From NCBI GenBank assembly GCA_022562915.1, contig JADFOJ010000030.1, positions 1-35,988 on the forward strand: 35,988 nt of DNA, in the 5' to 3' direction. Positions 8,057-16,122 of the stretch are shown here, piece after piece. This DNA is from Planctomycetota bacterium (GTDB taxonomy: Bacteria; Planctomycetota; Phycisphaerae; Phycisphaerales; SM1A02). A model generated the notes under the pieces. That model worked only from the letters and a program-made list of their open reading frames with translations, was not told where the DNA came from and did no database searches. A program made the translations under genes and the position numbers. The stretch's first letter is position 1, and the number at the start of each line of letters is the position of its first letter.

Positions 8057-11000
8057 TGCCCGCCGAGCTTTCCCACCAACCGACGATTCCGCTGGCCCGC
8101 CATGAAGGCTGGACGCTCTTTTCGGCCGCGGAGGCGGTGCTCAAGGGCGCCCTGGAGGCGGATACCTGTATCGAGCTGATCGCGGGGCCCCGCCGCGGCT
8201 CCTTCACGCCTCTGCTGGACCTCCGGCATGACGAGGCGGTCTCGGCCCTTCTGGCCCGGCATGGCACGGCGCTGCTGGCAACCCCTGACGCAGGCCGGGC
8301 CGTACGGCTCGCGGCGCACAGCGCCGTCAGCGGGCACCGGTCCCTGGCACTGGTCGCCAACGACGAGATCGACCTTGCCATGGCCGCCCTGCGCGACGCG
8401 AGCCGCATGAACCTCGATCGCGGCGGCGCGATGGCGGTGATCTTCGAGGACGACCCATGGGGCAGCCCCGCCACGTGCCCGCGCCAGGCGGCCCGGCGCC
8501 TGGGCATGCCGTGCGTGGAGCCGGCGGGTGTCGAACAGACGCGTGTGTCGGTCGAGCACCTGATGCGGTTGAGCCGGGCCGCGCGCCGTCCCGTGGCGAT
8601 GGTGGTGCATCGCTGGATCCTCCGCTCCAGCGAGACGCTCGAGGCGCGCCCCAACCGCGTGCTCGACGCCGTCGCCGCCGCCGTCGTCCGGCCGCGACGA
8701 CGCGCCCGCTGGGCGGAACAGAGCGATGTCCTGCGGGTCGCGCGTCGGCTGGAACTCAACCGCATGCAGAGCGCGCCGAACCCGGGCGAGCTGCTGCCGG
8801 TCGGGTTCGTTGTCGTGGGGCCGGCCCTCGACGCCATCAACCATGTCGTTCACTTCCTGCACCTGCACGGTCGCGTACCGGTGCTCCAACTGGGATTGAT
8901 CAATCCGATCGACGAGTCGGTGGTCCAGCGCATGCTCGGCCGCTGCCACGAGGTGATCGTGCTGGAGCCTCGCCCGGGGTCGGTGCAGGCTCAGGTGTTG
9001 CTCGTGGCCGAAGCGATGCGGCAGCGCGACGAGCACGCTGCGTCGGTCACCAGCCACGCCGCGGCCGGTTCCTCCGCCGCCGAGAAGACGGCAGAGACCG
9101 CCGGCAGACTCAATCCCGACGAAGCGCTGCATCCCTCGATCCTCTCCCGCAAGATCGTTCCGCTGCTGCACATGATCCGGCCGGGGCTGGAGCTTCCGTT
9201 CGTTGCCGACCCGCCGCCGTTGGCGACGCCGCCCCCGCCGCGCGGCGAAACGCTCGGCGACGCCGGGGCGCTGGTCCTGGTCAGGCAGGTGCTCGCCGAC
9301 GTTGACCAGTGGCTGCGCGACCGGGAACCGGACGAGCCCGGCGACGACGACGAGGTTCCGGAGCGAGTGCAACCCACGACGCTGGCCATCGACGGCAGCG
9401 AGCCGGAAGACGCCGCGGGGCATCGCGTGGTCACCGTCGAAACGTGGACGCACCGCCGGTTTCTCACCGAGGGGATCGGGTCGCTTCGCCAGGCGGCGTG
9501 GGATGACCGGCCGTGGTTGTTCGTGGTGTGCGTGCTGGAGGCCGACGACGTCACCGATGTGGAGCGGCTTGCCCGCGCCGCCATTCCCGTCCAGCGTTCC
9601 GAATCAGTGCGCATAGAAGTCGCCGACCTCAACCGGCACAACGCCCTGCGGGACCTGCTTCGCGAGGTGACGCCGGCGGCACGATTGACCGTCATCATCG
9701 CCCGCGACGGACCGCCGCCGCGCTTTGACATCACGGGCCTGGAGCAAGCCTGGGCCGAGATCGATCAACTGGGATACGAGCCGCGGCAGCGGATCGTCCA
9801 CTCGGTGGAGTCGGCGTGCGCAATACGGCGGTCGTTCGAGTCGCCGCAGCCTCAGGCGGCCCACCAGTCCGGCACGACCCGGCTGCACACGCAGTTCACA
9901 CTGGGGCCCGTGCCACGTGCCCGCCGCACCACCGGTGCCGGGGTTCGCATAAGGCTGCGGCCGCTGTTCGAGGCGGTCGAGGTCGTCCGGGACCGGCCGC
10001 CGGCGTCGGCATGGGACAACCTCGGCGAAGGCCGGTTGGAGATCCCGAGGCCGATTCACGGCGGCGACGGCATCTGGCGAGCCCACCTTGCCGGGTTCCG
10101 CGGAGAACTTCCCGGAGTGGCCACACAAGTCCTGTGCGATGCCGGGCGGATCATGGGCTACCACGTCAAGAACCTCTACGACCCGACACCGATCGGTCCG
10201 GGCCGACGCGCCTGGGCCCAGGTGATGTTCACTCGTCCCCGCCCGGACAAGGGACCGCTGCCGATCACGGGCCGGCTGCCCTACGGGGAGGCGAACCTGC
10301 TGCTGGGCCTCGACACGCAGGAGTCGCTGCGCGCGATCGACCCGGCCGGAGCGTTACGCGTGGCCAACCTGGACAGGACCTACGTCGTGTCCAACCTGGG
10401 TGCGTTCGGCGACGAGCCCGGCACCCCGGGCGCGGGCCCGCGGGCGGCCGGCGATCTGCGCGCCACCACCCGCGACGAGCCGCGGTTGATCGAGGATGTC
10501 GCCGCCGTCACCCGGAGCGTTTTTCACACGGATCGCGTGACCGACCTGGTGCTGGTCGGGGCGGCGTTTCAACTGGGGCTCCTCCCGCTGTCGCTGGAGG
10601 CGCTGGATATCGCCGTGCAGCGGATCGAATCGAAAGGCTTCGGTCGGGCACGTGAGGCGTTGAGTTTCGGCCGGCGGCTGGCCGTTGATCGGCGCATCTT
10701 CGCTCGACCACGCCTGACCGATTCCGATGACGTCGACCGCGTGGTACGACGGACACTGCTGTTGCTCCGCTGCGGGTGGAAGGGGCAGGTGGGCTGGGGC
10801 GGTGCGGGCCGGGCGGGCGTGCCGGGGCGTGGCGGGGGGGGGCGCCTCGACGTTGCACAGTTCGCGGACTTCATGAAGCGCACCCTCCGGAGCATGCCGG
10901 GGCTCTCGGAGACCGACGCCGGCCGGCAGGCCCGCCGCGACCTGGTCGTCGCGTTGCATCGCTGCCTTCTGTGGGGAGGGCTGGCGTACGCACGCCGCTA

Positions 11001-11517
11001 CGCGGACCTGGTCACGAGGCTGTACCGGTCCGATCGGGGCGACACCGGCCGCGCGATGACGCGCTACGCGATCCTTCCACTGGCGGAGGCGATGCTCATC
11101 CGTGATCCCGTCTACGTCGCCACGGTGGCGACGAGCCCCGGACACCGGCGGCGAGCGCGGCGCTGGCTGAACGTCAAAGCCAGTCGCGGCGATCGACTGC
11201 AGCGGCGTTTCCTGACACGGCTGGACATCGCCGCGTTCGGCCGCCGCCTGCGGCTGGAGGTTCGCACCAGCGACTGGATCGCCTGGCTGTTGGCGCTGCT
11301 CAGGCACCGCATCCCCCAGGACTGGCGCGGTACGGCCCGCGAACGCGAGATCCGTGCCCTGGTGATCAACGTCGTCGAGCAGGCGACCGGCGCCGGCGGC
11401 GACCAGTACGAGCGATGGTGCGAATCGCTGCAGCGAGTTCACGACCAGGCCGTCGACGACCGCCTCCGCGGCATGGCGTTGTCGGAGCTGCGGATGCTCA
11501 TCGAGCCGGAGGGGTAG
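8056..11517 (+). CDS. indolepyruvate:ferredoxin oxidoreductase-like fusion protein lacking cofactor motifs
   Basis: The 1153-residue protein resembles fused alpha-gamma indolepyruvate oxidoreductases. Residues 1-200 look like the pyrimidine-binding domain (GGAMAVIFEDDPWGS, LGMPCVEPAG); 255-340 like the transketolase-C-type domain (PVLQLGLINPIDE); 450-560 like a worn TPP domain; 670-870 like the gamma subunit (YGEANLLLGLDTQESLRA, VSNLGAFG); and about 935-1150 like the extra helical domain of the proteobacterial fusions. The CPxCP motif and ferredoxin cysteines are absent. At residues 461-466 the sequence VETWTH stands where the family has the metal-binding GDS/GDG. The gamma glycine loop is also altered (GFRGELPG). 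Domain limits are by eye. GTG 8056 is the chosen start; ATG 8005 or 8014 would also be in frame. An enzyme of another specificity or a structural relic are both possible. Confidence 0.7.
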   Translation: MPAELSHQPTIPLARHEGWTLFSAAEAVLKGALEADTCIELIAGPRRGSFTPLLDLRHDEAVSALLARHGTALLATPDAGRAVRLAAHSAVSGHRSLALVANDEIDLAMAALRDASRMNLDRGGAMAVIFEDDPWGSPATCPRQAARRLGMPCVEPAGVEQTRVSVEHLMRLSRAARRPVAMVVHRWILRSSETLEARPNRVLDAVAAAVVRPRRRARWAEQSDVLRVARRLELNRMQSAPNPGELLPVGFVVVGPALDAINHVVHFLHLHGRVPVLQLGLINPIDESVVQRMLGRCHEVIVLEPRPGSVQAQVLLVAEAMRQRDEHAASVTSHAAAGSSAAEKTAETAGRLNPDEALHPSILSRKIVPLLHMIRPGLELPFVADPPPLATPPPPRGETLGDAGALVLVRQVLADVDQWLRDREPDEPGDDDEVPERVQPTTLAIDGSEPEDAAGHRVVTVETWTHRRFLTEGIGSLRQAAWDDRPWLFVVCVLEADDVTDVERLARAAIPVQRSESVRIEVADLNRHNALRDLLREVTPAARLTVIIARDGPPPRFDITGLEQAWAEIDQLGYEPRQRIVHSVESACAIRRSFESPQPQAAHQSGTTRLHTQFTLGPVPRARRTTGAGVRIRLRPLFEAVEVVRDRPPASAWDNLGEGRLEIPRPIHGGDGIWRAHLAGFRGELPGVATQVLCDAGRIMGYHVKNLYDPTPIGPGRRAWAQVMFTRPRPDKGPLPITGRLPYGEANLLLGLDTQESLRAIDPAGALRVANLDRTYVVSNLGAFGDEPGTPGAGPRAAGDLRATTRDEPRLIEDVAAVTRSVFHTDRVTDLVLVGAAFQLGLLPLSLEALDIAVQRIESKGFGRAREALSFGRRLAVDRRIFARPRLTDSDDVDRVVRRTLLLLRCGWKGQVGWGGAGRAGVPGRGGGGRLDVAQFADFMKRTLRSMPGLSETDAGRQARRDLVVALHRCLLWGGLAYARRYADLVTRLYRSDRGDTGRAMTRYAILPLAEAMLIRDPVYVATVATSPGHRRRARRWLNVKASRGDRLQRRFLTRLDIAAFGRRLRLEVRTSDWIAWLLALLRHRIPQDWRGTAREREIRALVINVVEQATGAGGDQYERWCESLQRVHDQAVDDRLRGMALSELRMLIEPEG

Positions 11518-11616
11518 CGAGATAAATAGACCGGGAGTATTTTCCGGGCTGCGGTCACGGCGCAACAGCGGGCCACCGGCCGGAAATTACTCCCAGTCTA
11601 TTTATCTCGCTACCCC
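11511..11616. repeat. 37-nt inverted repeat spanning both stop codons of convergent genes
   Basis: Arms 11511-11547 and 11580-11616 match at 35 of 37 positions around a 32-base loop. The TAG of the IOR-like gene (11515-11517) and the TAG of ispH (11610-11612) occupy the same place, positions 5-7, in the two arms. The arms include an AT-rich core (GATAAATAGAC) unlike the surrounding sequence. It may act as a two-way terminator; the length and symmetry also fit an inserted palindromic element or a local inverted duplication. Confidence 0.9.
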
Positions 11617-12668
11617 GTCGCGCCGATGGTCATGCCGACCGTCTGGTGGGTGATCCCCTGTGCTTCCAGCCAGCCGTCGAGTGCCACGGCGTCGTCGCGG
11701 ACGATGCGCCGGTTCTCGCCGTCGATGCCGTGGGCGCGCATGAATTTCTTGAGCGTCAGCGGCAGCCCGAACTCGATCGTCTCGTGGTAGATGTCGCGCT
11801 GCTCGACGTCACCGTCGTACTCTTCGATGAGGTACAGAACGATCTCACGAACGAGATCCTCCGGGGCGCTGGCGCCCGCCGTGATGAGCACCCGGTCAAC
11901 GCCTTCGAACCAGTCCTTGTCCAGCTCGGACTTGTCGTCGATCAGGTAGGCGGCCGTCCCGGACGCCTCGGCGATCTCCGTTAACCGTACCGAGTTGGAG
12001 CTGTTCTTGCTCCCGACCACCAGCACCAGGTCGCACTCCGCCGCGATCGCGTGAACGGCCTTCTGGCGGTTGGTGGTGGCATAGCAGATGTCGTCGCTGG
12101 GCGGGGCCTTGATATTGGGGAACGCATCTCGCAGCGCATCGATGATCTTCGATAGGTCGTCCATGCTCAGCGTCGTCTGGGTGAGGTAGACGAGCCTGTC
12201 AGGGTCCCTGATCTGAAGGCCGGGGATGTCCTTCGCCGACGAGACGATCTGGATGGCGTCCGGTGCCTCACCGCGGGTTCCAACGATTTCCTGGTGGTCC
12301 GCGTGGCCCACGAGCAGGATCTGGTAACCCTTCTCTGCGTATCGAATCGCCTCGGCGTGCACCTTGGTGACCAGCGGGCAGGTGGCGTCGATCGCGGTCA
12401 GTTCCAGATCGACGGCCTGGCGTCGCAGCGCCGGACTGACGCCGTGGGCGCTGAAGACCACGATGGAACCCATCGGGACCTCGTCCAGCGAATCGACGAA
12501 CGTCACGTCGCGTCGCCGGAACCGGTCGACGACGTGCTTGTTGTGCACGATCTCGTGATAGACGAAGATAGGCTTGTCCTGACCCATCTGGACAAGCTGC
12601 TCGACCACGTCGATCGCCATGTACACGCCCGCGCAGAAGCCTCGCGGGTTGGGCAGGATGAGCTTCAT
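11610..12668 (-). CDS. ispH: 4-hydroxy-3-methylbut-2-enyl diphosphate reductase IspH
   Basis: IspH (LytB) carries out the last step of the MEP pathway, reducing HMBPP to IPP and DMAPP with an iron-sulfur cluster. The 352-residue protein begins with MKLILPNPRGFCAGV and keeps the three cluster cysteines C12, C97 (DATCPLV) and C195 (ICYATTNRQ), plus AHGVSP and the KNSSNSVRL segment. The start at 12668 gives the normal family N-terminus. The final codons and TAG lie inside a 37-nt inverted repeat shared with the convergent neighbour. It is divergent from hpnCDE, the genes that consume its downstream product farnesyl diphosphate, with a 121-base shared upstream region. Confidence 0.97.
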   Translation of the reverse strand: MKLILPNPRGFCAGVYMAIDVVEQLVQMGQDKPIFVYHEIVHNKHVVDRFRRRDVTFVDSLDEVPMGSIVVFSAHGVSPALRRQAVDLELTAIDATCPLVTKVHAEAIRYAEKGYQILLVGHADHQEIVGTRGEAPDAIQIVSSAKDIPGLQIRDPDRLVYLTQTTLSMDDLSKIIDALRDAFPNIKAPPSDDICYATTNRQKAVHAIAAECDLVLVVGSKNSSNSVRLTEIAEASGTAAYLIDDKSELDKDWFEGVDRVLITAGASAPEDLVREIVLYLIEEYDGDVEQRDIYHETIEFGLPLTLKKFMRAHGIDGENRRIVRDDAVALDGWLEAQGITHQTVGMTIGATG

Positions 12669-12789
12669 TTCACCAATAGTCCTTGAATCGCGTGGTGATC
12701 ATAGCACCGGTCGGGCACCCCCGCGCTGGCCGACCGCGGCAGACGCCGATACAGTGTGCGGCCAGATCGGCTGCGACGCTCCCCGGACC

Positions 12790-13740
12790 ATGACCACCAC
12801 TATCGCGAAACAGCTCGACGTCTACGGACCGGAACACTGCCGGACGCTCTCGCTCGAGGACGCGCGGCGGTGGTGCCGCCGGTTGGCGGGCCGCCGGTAC
12901 GAGAACTTCAGCGTGCTCAGTAGCCTGGTGCCGAAGTCGCGGCGCGACGACTTCGCGGCACTGTACGCATTCTGCCGCTGGGCGGACGACCTCGGCGACG
13001 AGATGGAGAGCCCTGACCGCGCGTTGGAGTTGCTGCAGTGGTGGCGGCGCGAGCTCGAGCAGTGTTTCGGAGGTGAGCCTCGTCACCCCGTCTTCATCGC
13101 GCTCGCCCCGACGATCAAGCGACATGATCTGCCCATCGAGCCGTTCGACAACCTCATCCGGGCATTCGAACAGGACCAGACCGTCACGCGGTACGACACG
13201 TGGGACCAGGTCGTCGGCTACTGCCGATTGAGCGCCGACCCCGTCGGGCGGCTCGTGCTCATGATCGCCGGCGAACCGCGGACCGACGAATTGTTCGAAC
13301 TGTCTGACGCGATCTGCACGGGACTGCAACTGACCAACCACTGGCAGGACGTGCGCCGCGACGTGCTCGACCGGGACCGGATCTACATCCCGCGCGAACT
13401 GATCACCATCGAGAACTTCGAGCAACGCCTCATCGAGACCGCCCGGCACGGGCACGCCCCCGACCGGGAGTTCTTCGGCGAATCGCGCGAGCTCGTCCGC
13501 ACATGCGTCCAGCGGACGTGGCCGCTCTTTGAGCGGGGCGAGGGGCTGCTGCCCCTGCTCAGCCCCGCAACGCGGCCGTTCGTCGGGCTCTTCCTGGCCG
13601 GTGGGGTCCGGGTGCTGCGGTCGATCGAGGCGTGGAACTACGAGACGGTACTCTTCCGGCCGAAGCTCGGCGCCGTCGCGAAGCTGATGCTGCTCGCGCG
13701 GGCGTGGTTCGCGTCGCACCGCCGGCGGGAGGCCGCATGA
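12790..13740 (+). CDS. hpnC: squalene biosynthesis protein HpnC (hydroxysqualene synthase)
   Basis: In bacteria with HpnC/D/E, HpnC converts presqualene diphosphate to hydroxysqualene. The 316-residue protein has the two aspartate-rich prenyl-diphosphate motifs, ADDLGDE (65-71) and a second around D187 in HWQDVRRDVLDRDRIY, and YENFSVLS near the N-terminus, which is characteristic of HpnC. The ATG at 12790 is preferred; the open frame reaches back to 12619 antisense to ispH, without family resemblance. Its TGA overlaps the hpnD ATG (ATGA), so the pair is coupled. Assignment to HpnC rather than HpnD rests on the N-terminal sequence and gene order. Confidence 0.93.
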   Translation: MTTTIAKQLDVYGPEHCRTLSLEDARRWCRRLAGRRYENFSVLSSLVPKSRRDDFAALYAFCRWADDLGDEMESPDRALELLQWWRRELEQCFGGEPRHPVFIALAPTIKRHDLPIEPFDNLIRAFEQDQTVTRYDTWDQVVGYCRLSADPVGRLVLMIAGEPRTDELFELSDAICTGLQLTNHWQDVRRDVLDRDRIYIPRELITIENFEQRLIETARHGHAPDREFFGESRELVRTCVQRTWPLFERGEGLLPLLSPATRPFVGLFLAGGVRVLRSIEAWNYETVLFRPKLGAVAKLMLLARAWFASHRRREAA

Positions 13741-14648
13741 CCGCAAGCGACGAGCAAACCCTGGCCCGGGCCCTTGAATCCTGCCGTGCCGTCACCCGCC
13801 GCCGCGCCCGCAACTTCTACTACGGTCTGAAGCTCACGCCGGAGCCGCAGCGGTCGGCGATCTATTCGATCTATGCCTGGATGCGCCGCGCGGACGACTT
13901 CGTGGACGCCGGGACCGGGGAGTCCGAGGCCGGGCGCCGCGAGATCGCGGCCTTCGGGGCCGCGACGGAGGCAGCGCTGGCCGGACGGGTCACCGAGAAC
14001 GAGCACCTCTGGGTCGCCCTGGCCGACACGGCGAGGCGGTTCGACCTGCCTCCCGAATCGTTTCACCTGGTCCTGGAAGGTCAGCTCAAGGACCTGACCG
14101 GGGCTCAGTACGAGACCTTCAGCGACGTGCGCGACTACTGCTACCACGTGGCGTCCACCGTCGGCCTGATCTGCATCAGTGTCTGGGGATACAGCGACCC
14201 CGCCGCGTGCGAGCTCGCCGTTGATCGGGGTATTGCCTTCCAGTTGACCAACATCCTCCGCGACTACAAGGAAGACTACGACGCCGGGCGCGTGTACCTG
14301 CCGGCGGAGAATTTCGCGCGGCACGGTCTGACGCCGCAGCAACTGCGGCAGTGGGCCGACCCGGCGGCGTGCCGGGCCATGATCGGCGAACTGGCGGCGC
14401 GAACCAGGTCTTTCTATGAACACTCGGCACCGCTTGACCGGATGATCGGCCGGTGCGGCCGCCCGACGCTCTGGGCGATGACGACCATCTACGAGGCACT
14501 GCTGTCCAAGATCGAGCGGTCACCCCGGAGAATCGTCGCGCGGCGCCGGCTTCGGCTCAGCTCGCTTCGCAAGGGCTCGATAGCCCTTCGAGCACGATTG
14601 TTCGCCGGCCGCGGTGTCGACGCGCCCGCGGCGGTGAGCGAAGCATGA
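13737..14648 (+). CDS. hpnD: presqualene diphosphate synthase HpnD
   Basis: HpnD condenses two farnesyl diphosphates to presqualene diphosphate, the first committed step to squalene. The 303-residue protein has the SRNFYYG-like start (ARNFYYGLKLTP), the first Asp motif RADDFVD (51-57) and the second DYKED (176-180) within LTNILRDYKEDYDAGRVYLP. Both are typical of phytoene/squalene synthases; the position between hpnC and hpnE makes HpnD the best name, although phytoene synthases look similar. The start lies in the hpnC stop codon. The last 20 residues are Ala/Gly rich and not conserved. Confidence 0.93.
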   Translation: MTASDEQTLARALESCRAVTRRRARNFYYGLKLTPEPQRSAIYSIYAWMRRADDFVDAGTGESEAGRREIAAFGAATEAALAGRVTENEHLWVALADTARRFDLPPESFHLVLEGQLKDLTGAQYETFSDVRDYCYHVASTVGLICISVWGYSDPAACELAVDRGIAFQLTNILRDYKEDYDAGRVYLPAENFARHGLTPQQLRQWADPAACRAMIGELAARTRSFYEHSAPLDRMIGRCGRPTLWAMTTIYEALLSKIERSPRRIVARRRLRLSSLRKGSIALRARLFAGRGVDAPAAVSEA

Positions 14649-14661
14649 CCGGTCCCTGATC

Positions 14662-16086
14662 GTGGCGGCCGGTACCAGGGACAAGACGGTCGCGGTGATC
14701 GGCGGGGGCCTGGCGGGCCTCGCCGCGGCCCTGCGGCTGGCCGACGCCGGCTATCGACCGATCGTCATCGAGAGTCGCAAGATGCTCGGCGGCCGCGCGA
14801 CGAGCGTCGTCGATCCTCGGAACAACGAGGTCATCGACAACTGCCAGCACGTGCTGCTGGGCTGCTGTACGAACCTGATCGATTTCTACGACCGCCTCGG
14901 CGTGCTCGACGAGATCCAGTGGCACCGCACGCTGTACTGGACTCGGGGCCACGGCGAGGTCTCGACGCTCAAGGCCGGCTGGTTGCCGGCGCCGTTTCAC
15001 CTGACGCCGTCATTCCTGAGATTGAAGCTGTTCGATTTCGTACAGCGGCGTCACATTGCGCGGGCGATGTGGCGGATCATCCGGCTCGGCCCGGGGCAGC
15101 GGCACGCCTGGGCCGGTCGGACCTTCGCCGAGTTCCTCGAGTCGTGCCACCAGCCCGAAACAGTGGTGCGCGGCTTCTGGGACGTGATCGTGACGAGTTC
15201 CTGCAACGTCGACGTGCACCGCGTCGGCGCGGCGTACGCGCTGCAGGTCTTTCAGCAGGGCTTCCTGGAGCATCGCTGGTCGTACACGATGGGGCTGGCA
15301 ACCGTTCCCCTGGTGAACCTCTACGACGCCGCCGGGGACGTTCTCCGGGACGCCGGCGGCACGGTGCAACTGGGCACCTCGGCACGATCCATATCCTTCG
15401 GCGGCCGGCGGGTCAACGGCGTCGTGACCGCAGATGGTTTCGTGGAGGCCGCCGCGGTCGTCAGCGCGGTGCCGTTCGATCGGCTGGACAAGCTCGTCTC
15501 CAGGACGATGCGCGAGGCCGACGGGCGGCTCCAGGGGCTGGACCAAATTCAAGTGAGCCCGATCCTCGGCGTGCACCTGTGGTTCGAGCGAAAGATCATG
15601 ACGCTACCGCACCTGGTGCTGGTGGATTCCGGCGTGCAGTGGCTCTTCAACAAGGGCACCGACAGCGAGGGCCGCCAGCACCTGCACGCCGTGATCAGTG
15701 CCGCCGATGAATGGATGCCGCTGTCGGAGCCGCAGATCCTCGAGCGGGTCCTCGCCGACCTGCACCGGGCACTGCCCGGGGCGGCGGGCCTGAAGCCCGT
15801 CCAGGCCCGGTGCATCAAGGAGAAGCGCGCGACCTTCGCGGCGACGCCCGACTCCGTAAGCCGGCGGCCGTCGGCGGCACCCCAACATTCGCGCGGCCCC
15901 GCGATCGAGAACCTGTACCTCGCCGGCGACTGGTGCGACACGGGCTGGCCGGCGACGATGGAAGGCGCGGTCCGCAGCGGCTACGCAGCTGCAGCCGCGG
16001 TCTGTCGTACCGACGGGATCGACTCGCCCGGGCTCGTCGAGGACGTCCCGGCGGGGTGGCTCTCGCGGCTGCTGCGAGGTCGGTGA
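14662..16086 (+). CDS. hpnE: hydroxysqualene dehydroxylase HpnE
   Basis: HpnE is an FAD-dependent amine-oxidase-fold enzyme that reductively removes the hydroxyl of hydroxysqualene to give squalene. The 474-residue protein has the dinucleotide-binding loop VIGGGLAGLAAAL (GGGLAG at 14-19), ESRKMLGGRATS for FAD ribose binding, NCQHVLLGCCTNL and the C-terminal FAD motif NLYLAGDWCDTGWPATMEGAV. The start is a GTG 13 bases after hpnD; no in-frame ATG is near. No squalene-hopene cyclase is in the window, so the end use of squalene is not shown. The last codons (GWLSRLLR) recur as a 23-nt near-copy at 17447, beyond the transposase gene. Confidence 0.93.
   Translation: MAAGTRDKTVAVIGGGLAGLAAALRLADAGYRPIVIESRKMLGGRATSVVDPRNNEVIDNCQHVLLGCCTNLIDFYDRLGVLDEIQWHRTLYWTRGHGEVSTLKAGWLPAPFHLTPSFLRLKLFDFVQRRHIARAMWRIIRLGPGQRHAWAGRTFAEFLESCHQPETVVRGFWDVIVTSSCNVDVHRVGAAYALQVFQQGFLEHRWSYTMGLATVPLVNLYDAAGDVLRDAGGTVQLGTSARSISFGGRRVNGVVTADGFVEAAAVVSAVPFDRLDKLVSRTMREADGRLQGLDQIQVSPILGVHLWFERKIMTLPHLVLVDSGVQWLFNKGTDSEGRQHLHAVISAADEWMPLSEPQILERVLADLHRALPGAAGLKPVQARCIKEKRATFAATPDSVSRRPSAAPQHSRGPAIENLYLAGDWCDTGWPATMEGAVRSGYAAAAAVCRTDGIDSPGLVEDVPAGWLSRLLRGR
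16054..16076 (+). repeat. direct repeat, left copy (end of hpnE)
   Basis: This 23-nt stretch encoding GWLSRLLR matches 17447-17469 at 21 of 23 positions in the same orientation, on the other side of the transposase gene. It may be a duplication footprint; chance similarity in GC-rich DNA is not excluded. Confidence 0.5.
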
Positions 16087-16122
16087 GCGGGCGACCGACG
16101 ACGTCACGGTCTGGGAGGATCT

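Noticed and set aside
7975..9453. Upstream 490 codons of the open frame that ends in the APH-like gene
   Set aside because: They are antisense to the IOR-like gene, contain no domain signal and lie upstream of the best start (TTG 7974); GC-rich DNA leaves such frames open.
12619..12789. N-terminal extension of hpnC
   Set aside because: The extra 57 codons overlap ispH and the intergenic region and show no similarity to HpnC.
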